From the NCBI GenBank assembly GCA_947475495.1, contig CANJNX010000053.1:1-6245 (forward strand): a DNA stretch of 6,245 bases, read 5' to 3'. This DNA is from Comamonadaceae bacterium. Its GTDB lineage: Bacteria; Pseudomonadota; Gammaproteobacteria; Burkholderiales; Burkholderiaceae_C. The notes below the pieces were generated by a model. That model was not told where the DNA came from. It made no database searches and worked only from the letters and a program-made list of their open reading frames with translations. A program made the position numbers and the translations under genes. This document shows positions 1 through 6,245 of the stretch, piece by piece (position 1 is the stretch's first letter; every line of letters begins with the position of its first letter).

Positions 1-608
1 CCCATGAGCGCGGAGCCCACCATAATTGCCCCGGTTCTGACGGCCAGAACGGATACCCCTTGGCCTTCTGCTGCTTGAGGGTTCTCGCCCACCATCCGCA
101 CCGCCAGACCTACGGGGGTGCGGTACAGCACGTATCCTAAGACGGGCACAAGCAAAAGAGCCAACAAGGTCAGAGGTGTTTGCTGATCCAAAATGGGAAT
201 TCCCAGTCCGTCCATTGCAGCAAAGGGCGTTACTGTAGGTGGCGTGTTTACTTTTGGGAAAGTGACCCTGTAGCCGTAATAACTCACCGCAGTGGCCAGC
301 AAAGTAATTCCCAATCCGCAAACATGCTGTGACAAAGCGAGTACCACGGTAAAAAATGCATGGAACAGGCCCAACATCATTCCTACGGCGGCTGCAGTAA
401 GCACGCCAAGCCAAAGCGGGGCCCCCCAGTAGACTGCCAACCACCCGCTAAAAGCCCCAGCCACCATCATTCCTTCAATACCTAAGTTCAAAACCCCTGC
501 GCGCTCGCAAAGTAACACCCCCAAAGTGCCAAAAATAAGTGGGGTTGCAATCCTGAGTACAGCGACCCAAAAAGCGGCATTGGCCATGATGTCCAAAAAC
601 GCGCTCAT
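1..608 (-). CDS. ABC transporter permease, second subunit of BMP-type importer (partial, C-terminus off window)
   Basis: Inner-membrane permease of the BPD_transp_2 family, which pairs with the preceding permease to form the channel of a nucleoside/base-type importer. Reading from ATG at 608 gives 202 uninterrupted codons to the left edge. The protein begins MSAFLDIMANAAFWVAV. Residues 38-52 carry the family signature (LNLGIEGMMVAG), the counterpart of NIGAEGQ in the other permease. Hydrophobic segments lie at about 11-33, 47-60, 65-92, 97-111 and 145-162. The cytoplasmic coupling region (about 165-190, VRMVGENPQAA) is where the ATPase would dock. Full-length homologues are about 300 residues, so roughly a third is missing. 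The ATG overlaps the TGA of the upstream permease (ATGA, 605-608) with no recognisable Shine-Dalgarno, suggesting translational coupling. The family is clear; the substrate is inferred only from neighbouring genes. Confidence 0.93.
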   Translation of the reverse strand, partial: MSAFLDIMANAAFWVAVLRIATPLIFGTLGVLLCERAGVLNLGIEGMMVAGAFSGWLAVYWGAPLWLGVLTAAAVGMMLGLFHAFFTVVLALSQHVCGLGITLLATAVSYYGYRVTFPKVNTPPTVTPFAAMDGLGIPILDQQTPLTLLALLLVPVLGYVLYRTPVGLAVRMVGENPQAAEGQGVSVLAVRTGAIMVGSALM

Positions 609-1666
609 CGTAGTCGTACCCGGTACTGAGTGAGCATCGACGCCACCATGACTGACAACAGCGACGTGGCGACAATCACATCAGCAATAAAGGTTGGCAC
701 TCCAACTGCGCGGCTCATGCTGTCGGCGCCTACCATCACCCCGGCCACCAGCAAGCTCGCAGCTAAAACGCCAAGCGGATGCAGCCCAGCCAACATGGCG
801 ATCACTATGCCTGAGTACCCGTACCCCGGTGACATGTCCAAGGTAACGTAACTGGTGCGCCCAGCCACTTCAATAGCCCCTGCCAGACCCGCCAAGCCGC
901 CCGATAAAAGTGCCACCCATAAGGTTGTTTTTGAAATTGAAACTCCAGCAAAAGCGCTAGCGCGGGAACTCGCTCCCACGGCACGGATATCAAAACCTAA
1001 AACCGTAAAATTCATCAGCACCCACAAGCCAACGGCAAGGAAAAATGCGCCGATTAAGCCGCTATGGACTCGCGTTTGCGGGATCAATTTGGTTAATTCC
1101 AACTCACTGTTAAGCGCCACACTTTGCGGCCAACCCATTGCAGAAGGATCTTTCATTGGTCCATCAAGCATCATGGAGACAAATAAAAGTGCGATGAAGT
1201 TAAGTAGCAACGTAGTTACTACTTCGTCCACCCCTAGATGTGACTTGAGTAGCGCAGGTCCAAGCAACATCAGTGCGCCAGCCAAAGCAGCAGCGACAAT
1301 CATGAAAATAAATAACAAGCCAGGTGCAATTGCAAAACCGGAACCTCCATGGAGACCTCCCACTGCAACAGCAGCTAAAGCCCCTGCATACAACTGGCCC
1401 TCAGCACCAATATTGAACAAGCGTGCCTTGAATGCCACAGCGGCAGCCAGCCCGGTGAGCATCAGCGGTATGGCGCGCGTGAGCGTTTCGCTGAGTGCAA
1501 CGACCGAACCAAAGGCGCCTTGGAGTAGTAAAACATAGGTGTGGCCGACGGGCGCCCCCGCCCAGAGCACCAATAAAGCACTGACTGCAAGGGTGAAAAT
1601 CAAAGCACTTAACGGCGCCCATATGAAGGCACCTCTGGACGGTTGGATGCGTTTTTCGATTCTCAT
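605..1666 (-). CDS. ABC transporter permease, first subunit of BMP-type importer
   Basis: Inner-membrane permease, 353 residues, of the BPD_transp_2 family (relatives include the nucleoside permease pair YufP/YufQ of Bacillus, also called NupP/NupQ, and sugar permeases such as RbsC). A short positively charged cytoplasmic N-terminus (MRIEKRIQPSRG) is followed by a membrane segment at 17-38. Further hydrophobic segments lie near 66-80, 92-104, 112-137, 148-167, 204-222, 247-267, 283-315 and 326-346. The family signature FNIGAEGQLYAGA is at 84-96. The coupling-helix region is at about 227-250 (RAVGASSRASAFAGVS). It should form a heterodimer with the second permease. Its ATG (1664-1666) overlaps the TGA of the ATPase gene by four bases, and no clear ribosome binding site precedes it, so translation is probably coupled. 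The length is normal for the family. The transported compound cannot be read from this protein alone. Confidence 0.95.
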   Translation of the reverse strand: MRIEKRIQPSRGAFIWAPLSALIFTLAVSALLVLWAGAPVGHTYVLLLQGAFGSVVALSETLTRAIPLMLTGLAAAVAFKARLFNIGAEGQLYAGALAAVAVGGLHGGSGFAIAPGLLFIFMIVAAALAGALMLLGPALLKSHLGVDEVVTTLLLNFIALLFVSMMLDGPMKDPSAMGWPQSVALNSELELTKLIPQTRVHSGLIGAFFLAVGLWVLMNFTVLGFDIRAVGASSRASAFAGVSISKTTLWVALLSGGLAGLAGAIEVAGRTSYVTLDMSPGYGYSGIVIAMLAGLHPLGVLAASLLVAGVMVGADSMSRAVGVPTFIADVIVATSLLSVMVASMLTQYRVRLR

Positions 1667-3249
1667 GCCATTGCAGCGGTAGCGCTGAAATGGGGTGTAC
1701 GACTGCTGCGCATGGATGCTGAATCTGCCCCAGCCATGGCCAGACCGATAGCTTCACGGCTCCATTGTTTCGCTTCGCGTGCGGGAGTGATGTGGCCGGC
1801 ATGCATTACCGCAATGCGGTCGCCCATGGTTAGAACTTCGTCGAGGTCGTCTGATATCAGCAGTACCGCAGCGCCAGCGTCACGTGCAGCTAGGAGTTGG
1901 GCCTGCACATAGGCTACAGCACCAATGTCAAGACCCCAGGTTGGCTGGTGTGCAACGATCAATTCTGGGACAGGGGCATCTTTTCCGGTGACGGATTGAG
2001 GGTGCAAAAGCGCACGTCCCAAAATCAGTTTCTGCATATTGCCGCCCGAGAGGGATCGTGAAGATACGTTTGCACCTCCGCCACGCACATCAAAGGCAGC
2101 AATCAATGCTTGGCAATAGGTCTTCGCGACACGCCGACGGACCCATCCCCAGCGTGAGAAATCCGCACTATGCATTCTTTCGGCGGCGGCGTTTTCCCAA
2201 ACCGCAAGGTCGCCTATCAGTCCCACGCCATGGCGATCTTCTGGAATGCGTGCCACCCCCAAAGCAACCAGTTTGGCTGGATTGGCAGGCAAGGGCTTGC
2301 CCTGGAAAACTACTTGCCCAGAGCTCATGCGCTTGGTTCCGCAAAGTAGCTCGGCTAATGCCAGTTGCCCATTACCGGAAATCCCAGCAATGGCAAAAAT
2401 TTCACCCCGATGCATAGTGAGTGAAACCCCTTTTAAGCACTCTCTAGCAGGAGCAGTATGTACCTGATGCATTTCACAAACGGGCGAGCCTATTTTTTCG
2501 CTGGGATGTCGTTGAGGCGGCGCAATAGCATGCCCAACCATCCATTGCGCCAGTTCAGCTTGCGAAGTTTGGGCTGTCGCGGACTCTGCCACGAGCTTGC
2601 CCGCGCGAAGGACTGCCACGCGGTCAGACACGCGGATCACTTCGTTGAGTTTGTGGCTGATAAATATGATGGACAAACCCTGCGCTACCATTTGAGCTAG
2701 CACTGTAAAAAGGTCTTCACTCTCGGTTGGAGTGAGTACCGCCGTGGGCTCATCCATGATCAAAATACGTGCGCCACGAAATAGCGCCTTTAATATCTCA
2801 ACCCGTTGTCTCTCGCCCACCGAAAGTGAACCAACAAGAGCGTGCGGATCAACAAAAAGCCCAAAGCGTTGTGAGATATCCAACAACTTTTTCAGGGCGG
2901 TCCGGTTGTGGAAAAAAGGCATCCACAGTGACTCCGATCCTAGGCGAACATTGTCTAGAACCGTTAAGTTATCGGCAAGCGTGAAATGTTGGTGAACCAT
3001 CCCAATGCCCGCTGCAAGCGAAGCATTGGGATCACTAGGCGGAAGTGGCTTACCAAAGGCTTCAATTTTTCCGGAATCGGCAGCATAGTGCCCAAACAAA
3101 ATAGACACCAGCGTGGACTTGCCAGCACCGTTCTCACCCAGCAGCGCCAACACCTCGCCTCTTTGTAAATGCAAAGAAATGGAGTCGTTGGCCACCAAGC
3201 TGCCAAAGCGCTTGGTGATCTGGGTAAGCGTCAGAACGGTGTCTTGCAT
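1663..3249 (-). CDS. ABC transporter ATP-binding protein with two nucleotide-binding domains (BMP-type importer)
   Basis: Cytoplasmic energising subunit, 528 residues, with two fused ATPase domains as in YufO/NupO and RbsA-like proteins. Domain 1 is canonical: Walker A GENGAGKST at 38-46, Q-loop Q87, signature LSVGE at 142-146, Walker B ILIMDE at 162-167 and switch histidine H199. Domain 2 is degenerate: GISGNGQLAL at 289-298 lacks the Walker A lysine, the signature LSGGN (400-404) is intact, the Walker B end reads AHQ (433-435) instead of DE, and D467 stands where the switch histidine would be. Such asymmetry is normal in this family. About ten extra residues (418-428) sit between the second signature and Walker B. 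I chose ATG 3249 because MQDTVLTLTQITKRFG aligns with family N-termini and lies four bases after the binding-protein stop. An in-frame ATG at 3285 would add 12 residues and overlap the previous gene, and is less likely. Confidence 0.95.
   Translation of the reverse strand: MQDTVLTLTQITKRFGSLVANDSISLHLQRGEVLALLGENGAGKSTLVSILFGHYAADSGKIEAFGKPLPPSDPNASLAAGIGMVHQHFTLADNLTVLDNVRLGSESLWMPFFHNRTALKKLLDISQRFGLFVDPHALVGSLSVGERQRVEILKALFRGARILIMDEPTAVLTPTESEDLFTVLAQMVAQGLSIIFISHKLNEVIRVSDRVAVLRAGKLVAESATAQTSQAELAQWMVGHAIAPPQRHPSEKIGSPVCEMHQVHTAPARECLKGVSLTMHRGEIFAIAGISGNGQLALAELLCGTKRMSSGQVVFQGKPLPANPAKLVALGVARIPEDRHGVGLIGDLAVWENAAAERMHSADFSRWGWVRRRVAKTYCQALIAAFDVRGGGANVSSRSLSGGNMQKLILGRALLHPQSVTGKDAPVPELIVAHQPTWGLDIGAVAYVQAQLLAARDAGAAVLLISDDLDEVLTMGDRIAVMHAGHITPAREAKQWSREAIGLAMAGADSASMRSSRTPHFSATAAMA
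3001..3030 (-). repeat. inverted repeat forming an interrupted 12-bp hairpin inside the ATPase gene
   Basis: CCCAATGC (3001-3008) is the exact reverse complement of GCATTGGG (3023-3030). Between them CGCT (3010-3013) pairs with AGCG (3017-3020) around a three-base loop, leaving a small internal loop of one against two bases. In the transcript this covers codons 74-83 of the ATPase (PNASLAAGIG), just before the Q-loop. No U run follows, so it is not a terminator. It may simply reflect codon choice. Confidence 0.5.
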
Positions 3250-3253
3250 CCGT

Positions 3254-4255
3254 TTACTTGGCGTTCGATTTGGGCTGGTTGTCATCCACCTTCACGGTGA
3301 ACTTACCCTCAAGAATAAGTTTTTCTTTTGCCTTCATTTTTGCCACAGTATCTGCAGGAACCTTCTTTTCGAAAGTGCCCAGCGGCGCCAGCGACGATCC
3401 TTTGTATTTCATCATCGAATACTGCCCATAGTCTTCGGCAGTGAACTTGCCTTCTTTAACGAGCTTGATTGCACGGTCAGCAGAAGGCTCAAAATGCCAA
3501 ATGGCTGATGCAACAACGGTGTCGGGGTATTGGGCCTGGGTATTGATGACATTACCGATGGCATATTTGCCTTTTTCTTTGGCTGCATCAGACACGCCGA
3601 ATCGCTCGGCGTACAAAACGTCTGCACCTTTGTCGATCATCGCAAACGCTGCTTCCTTTGCTTTTGGTGGGTCAAACCAGCTGTTGATAAAGCTCACACT
3701 GAACTCGATCTTTGGATTCACCTCTAATGCACCAGCCATAAAGGCATTCATTAGGCGGTTGACCTCAGGAATTGGGAATCCTCCGACCATTCCGATTTTG
3801 TTGCTCTTGGTCATGCCAGCCGCCACCATGCCTGATAAATAGGCTGGCTCTTGGATGTAATTGTCAAAAGTGCTGAAATTGGGCGCTTGGGGTTGACCGC
3901 TCGAGCCCATTAAAAAAGACACTTTTGGAAAGTCTTTGGCCACTTTGCGCGCAGCGGCTTCGACAGCGAAAGCTTCTCCTACGATGAGCGTATTTCCAGC
4001 CGAAGCGTACTCGCGCATGACACGCTCATAGTCCGCATTGGAGACGTTTTCACTGGCTTTGTATTCGATATCGCCGCGTGCTTGCGCAGCTTTTAACGCA
4101 TTGTGCAGTCGTCCCGCCCATTGCTGTTCAAAAGGAACGGTATAAATTCCCGCTACTTTGGGTTTGGCTTGTGCCATCAACAAAGTGGGGGCAAGGCCCA
4201 CCATGGCGGCGGCCAAGACGACAAGGTTTCTGCGGCTTAGTGTTTTCATAGACAT
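3254..4255 (-). CDS. BMP-family ABC transporter substrate-binding protein (periplasmic)
   Basis: Solute receptor, 333 residues, of the BMP/PnrA-like family (basic membrane lipoprotein fold, periplasmic-binding type 1). The N-terminus MSMKTLSRRN followed by a hydrophobic stretch (11-27) and AQA (28-30) is a cleavable export signal. No lipobox cysteine is present, as expected for a soluble Gram-negative protein. Family blocks visible are KVAGIYTVPFEQQWAG (33-48), the YIQEPAYLSGMVAAGM region (133-148), KIGMVGGFPIPEVNR (153-167), NSWFDPPKAKEAAFAMIDKGAD (191-212) and a glycine-rich linker near 229-236. The classical nucleoside-binding DxxFN motif of PnrA is replaced by PFEQQW, so the ligand may differ. 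ATG 4255 is chosen because GGAG lies five bases upstream; a second ATG at 4249 is possible. The gene sits directly ahead of the ATPase (4-base gap) and after the pyrimidine-degradation enzymes. The family is certain; the ligand is inferred. Confidence 0.95.
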   Translation of the reverse strand: MSMKTLSRRNLVVLAAAMVGLAPTLLMAQAKPKVAGIYTVPFEQQWAGRLHNALKAAQARGDIEYKASENVSNADYERVMREYASAGNTLIVGEAFAVEAAARKVAKDFPKVSFLMGSSGQPQAPNFSTFDNYIQEPAYLSGMVAAGMTKSNKIGMVGGFPIPEVNRLMNAFMAGALEVNPKIEFSVSFINSWFDPPKAKEAAFAMIDKGADVLYAERFGVSDAAKEKGKYAIGNVINTQAQYPDTVVASAIWHFEPSADRAIKLVKEGKFTAEDYGQYSMMKYKGSSLAPLGTFEKKVPADTVAKMKAKEKLILEGKFTVKVDDNQPKSNAK

Positions 4256-4260
4256 AGCAT

Positions 4261-4264
4261 CTCC
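4261..4264 (-). promoter_or_regulatory. ribosome binding site of the substrate-binding protein gene
   Basis: Minus-strand CTGGAG places GGAG five bases before ATG 4255 and eleven before the alternative in-frame ATG 4249. Of the three downstream transporter genes and this one, only the binding protein has a clear site of its own, which fits independent and probably stronger translation of the periplasmic receptor. An out-of-frame ATG at 4260 in between is ignored. Confidence 0.7.
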
Positions 4265-4273
4265 AGTTGGGGT

Positions 4274-4293
4274 AAAAAATGAAGCGAACTTCA
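4274..4293 (-). terminator. weak hairpin plus U6: possible partial terminator or processing site between enzyme and transporter genes
   Basis: Read on the minus strand, TGAAG and CTTCA pair as a five-base stem (4289-4293 with 4280-4284) around a TTCG tetraloop, directly followed by six T residues (4274-4279). This has the outline of a factor-independent terminator, but the stem is short and contains only two G-C pairs, so full termination is unlikely. It lies in the only sizeable gap of the gene run, just before the ribosome binding site of the binding-protein gene. It could cause partial termination, mark an mRNA end, or be chance. Confidence 0.3.
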
Positions 4294-4300
4294 GGGGGGG

Positions 4301-4316
4301 ACTCTTAGACTCTTAG
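4301..4316. repeat. perfect tandem duplication of an 8-base unit at the hydrolase stop codon
   Basis: ACTCTTAG occurs twice back to back (4301-4308 and 4309-4316). The second copy contains the TAA stop of the zinc hydrolase (4313-4315, minus strand); the first lies in the untranslated gap. Next to it is a run of seven G (4294-4300). This looks like a replication-slippage duplication and has no evident function. Confidence 0.6.
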
Positions 4317-5563
4317 GTACCGGCGCGCTCAAGCATGGCGTGCAGTAGCACGTTGCAGCCAGCCGTAATGTGCTCAGGTGTAGCGTCTTCTATTTCGTTG
4401 TGACTGATACCGTCTTTGCAAGGAATAAAGATCATGCCGCTGGAGGCTAATTTCGCCATGTACACCGCGTCATGCCCTGCGCCTGAAACCACAGGCATAT
4501 TGGAATACCCCAGTTTTTTGGCGGCACGGGCAACGGCGTCAATACAGTCATCGTGAAAGCCAATGGCCGAGTAGCTCGACACCATTTCAATCTTCACATC
4601 CAAGCCGCTTTCCTTGGCGATCTTGGCAGCATAGGCTTTGACTTCATCGACCATTTGGTCGACCAGTGCGTCGGTCGCGTTGCGCAGGTCAATGGAAAAC
4701 TTCACGCGCCCGGGGATCACGTTGCGGCTGTTGGGATGGACTTGAACCATTCCAACGGTGCCCCGCCCATGGGGTGCGTGACGCAGCGCCGCAGCGACCA
4801 CCTCTTGCATGATGTGGGTGGAGACTTGCATGGCGTCTCGGCGCAGCGCCATCGGTGTGGGGCCGGCATGGGCTTCCATGCCTGTGACGGTGCAGTCAAA
4901 CCAGCGAATACCCAACACGCCTTGCACCACGCCAATGGTGATGTCGTTGTCTTCTAATACGGGTCCTTGTTCGATGTGGGTTTCAAAATAGGCACCAATG
5001 GGATGGTCGCCTGGCTCTTGGTCGCCGACATAGCCAATCCGGTGCAGCTCGTCCTTCACGGATTTGCCTTCGGTGTCCGTAGCTGCGTACGCATGCTCCA
5101 AGGTAAAGGCCTTGGCAAACACGCCAGAGCCCATCATCACGGGAACAAAGCGTGAGCCTTCTTCATTGGTCCAAAAAGCGACTTCAATTGGGGCCTCAGT
5201 TTCAATCCCTAAATCGTTGAGGGTTCGAACGACTTCAATGCCTGCCAACACGCCGTAGTTGCCATCGAATTTTCCGCCCGTGGGTTGGGTGTCGATGTGG
5301 CTACCCGTCATGATGGGTGGCAGCGAATTGTTGCGCCCGGCCCTGCGCATGAAGCCATTGCCGATTTTGTCAATTGTGACCGTCATGCCCGCTTCCCGCG
5401 CCCAGCGCGTGACCAGGTCGCGGCCTTGTTTGTCCAGGTCCGTCAGCGTGAGGCGGCACACTCCGCCCTTGGGCGTAGCGCCAATTTTTGCCAGCTCCAT
5501 GAGTGAAGCCCAGAGGCGCTCGCCATTGATGCGCAAGGTGTCTAAATTAACGTGGGTCGTCAT
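4313..5563 (-). CDS. Zn-dependent hydrolase (M20 family), probable N-carbamoyl-beta-alanine amidohydrolase (beta-ureidopropionase)
   Basis: Cytoplasmic metalloenzyme, 416 residues, of the hydantoinase/carbamoylase branch of the M20 family, which removes a carbamoyl group releasing CO2 and ammonia. Visible metal-site residues are H89 and D91 in GSHIDT, D100 in GGKFDGNYG, E134-E135 in NEEGSRF, H196 in ETHIEQG and H388 in CKDGISHNE. H232 in MEAHAGPTP matches the histidine donated across the dimer interface, and NSRNVIPG (278-285) and GAGHDA (361-366) are substrate-pocket blocks. The length is normal (about 410-425). ATG 5563 is chosen because GGAG lies six bases upstream and the protein then begins MTTHVNLDTLRINGERLW; longer in-frame reading into the previous gene is not needed. 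It follows dihydropyrimidinase by 16 bases, which favours N-carbamoyl-beta-alanine or N-carbamoyl-beta-aminoisobutyrate as substrate. Allantoate or N-carbamoyl-L-amino acids remain possible, since these activities share the fold and motifs. Confidence 0.92.
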   Translation of the reverse strand: MTTHVNLDTLRINGERLWASLMELAKIGATPKGGVCRLTLTDLDKQGRDLVTRWAREAGMTVTIDKIGNGFMRRAGRNNSLPPIMTGSHIDTQPTGGKFDGNYGVLAGIEVVRTLNDLGIETEAPIEVAFWTNEEGSRFVPVMMGSGVFAKAFTLEHAYAATDTEGKSVKDELHRIGYVGDQEPGDHPIGAYFETHIEQGPVLEDNDITIGVVQGVLGIRWFDCTVTGMEAHAGPTPMALRRDAMQVSTHIMQEVVAAALRHAPHGRGTVGMVQVHPNSRNVIPGRVKFSIDLRNATDALVDQMVDEVKAYAAKIAKESGLDVKIEMVSSYSAIGFHDDCIDAVARAAKKLGYSNMPVVSGAGHDAVYMAKLASSGMIFIPCKDGISHNEIEDATPEHITAGCNVLLHAMLERAGT

Positions 5564-5569
5564 GAGGTT

Positions 5570-5573
5570 CTCC
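5570..5573 (-). promoter_or_regulatory. ribosome binding site of the Zn-dependent hydrolase gene
   Basis: On the minus strand GGAG, extended to GGAGAA, lies six bases before ATG 5563. This spacing fixes the start of the hydrolase and argues against the in-frame ATG at 5575 and anything further upstream inside hydA. Confidence 0.75.
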
Positions 5574-5579
5574 ATTGAA

Positions 5580-6245
<666 letters not shown>

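Noticed and set aside
855..1538. Plus-strand open frame of 227 codons opposite the first permease gene.
   Set aside because: It lies wholly antisense to a clearly conserved membrane protein, is rich in Ala/Pro/Ser/Thr/Lys without domain motifs, and has no ribosome binding site that I can see. It is a shadow of the permease codons.
1401..1802. Minus-strand frame of 133 codons overlapping the ATPase end and permease start.
   Set aside because: It is out of frame with two well-supported genes on the same strand. The Cys/His/Pro-rich translation is typical of a shifted frame, and no start signal is evident.
1801..1820. Short palindrome around ACCGC-AAT-GCGGT within the ATPase gene.
   Set aside because: Only a five-base stem in coding sequence encoding a conserved block near the end of domain 2 (DRIAVMHAGH), with no partner site and no promoter context.
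3250..3285. Longer ATPase start at 3285, overlapping the end of the binding-protein gene by 32 bases.
   Set aside because: The 12 extra residues (MTTSPNRTPSKR) have no counterpart in the family as I know it. ATG 3249 sits four bases after the upstream stop, as expected for a coupled gene.
4304..4332. Promoter-like pair on the minus strand, TTGAGC, 17 bases, TCTAAG, ahead of the binding-protein gene.
   Set aside because: Each box matches only four of six consensus bases, and the second box falls inside the octamer duplication. Such matches are frequent by chance, and transcription from it would run straight into the hairpin and U run.

Overview
The window looks like bacterial chromosome from a Gram-negative organism, most likely a betaproteobacterium of the Burkholderiales (Comamonadaceae-like). 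I infer this from the protein flavour, the leader-peptide-bearing non-lipoprotein solute-binding protein, and the combination of a BMP-type ABC transporter with dihydropyrimidinase and carbamoylase genes. I cannot fix the genus. Base composition looks even along the window, and I see no mobile element, tRNA, rRNA, CRISPR array or integration scar.

All six genes lie on the minus strand, head to tail, so transcription enters at the right edge and leaves at the left. In order of transcription they are: (1) the C-terminal part of a dihydropyrimidinase (6245 to 5580, cut by the window edge); (2) a complete M20-type zinc hydrolase of the N-carbamoyl amino acid / beta-ureidopropionase / allantoate amidohydrolase family (5563 to 4313); (3) a periplasmic BMP-family solute-binding protein (4255 to 3254); (4) a double-domain ATPase (3249 to 1663); (5) a first inner-membrane permease (1666 to 605); and (6) the N-terminal two thirds of a second permease (608 to the left edge). 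Gaps are 16, 57 and 4 bases, followed by two ATGA overlaps of four bases. This is the layout of a single operon. The only gap with room for a signal (4256-4312) holds a small hairpin followed by six U residues, and then a good ribosome binding site.

The first two enzymes are the second and third steps of reductive pyrimidine breakdown: dihydrouracil or dihydrothymine ring opening, then removal of the carbamoyl group to give beta-alanine or beta-aminoisobutyrate. The last four genes form a complete BMP-type importer: binding protein, tandem ATPase and two different permeases. Members of this transporter family carry nucleosides or bases. The simplest reading is an uptake-and-degrade operon for a pyrimidine base, nucleoside or related cyclic ureide (hydantoin-like) compound used as a nitrogen source. 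The first enzyme of the pathway (dihydropyrimidine dehydrogenase, PreT/PreA) is not in the window. It would be expected nearby, probably beyond the right edge.

I did not find an undescribed system. The points most worth a second look are the true ligand of the binding protein (its pocket motif is unlike the classical nucleoside-binding one), the 57-base junction between enzyme and transporter genes, a roughly ten-residue insertion next to a degenerate second ATP site, and a strong hairpin inside the ATPase coding sequence.
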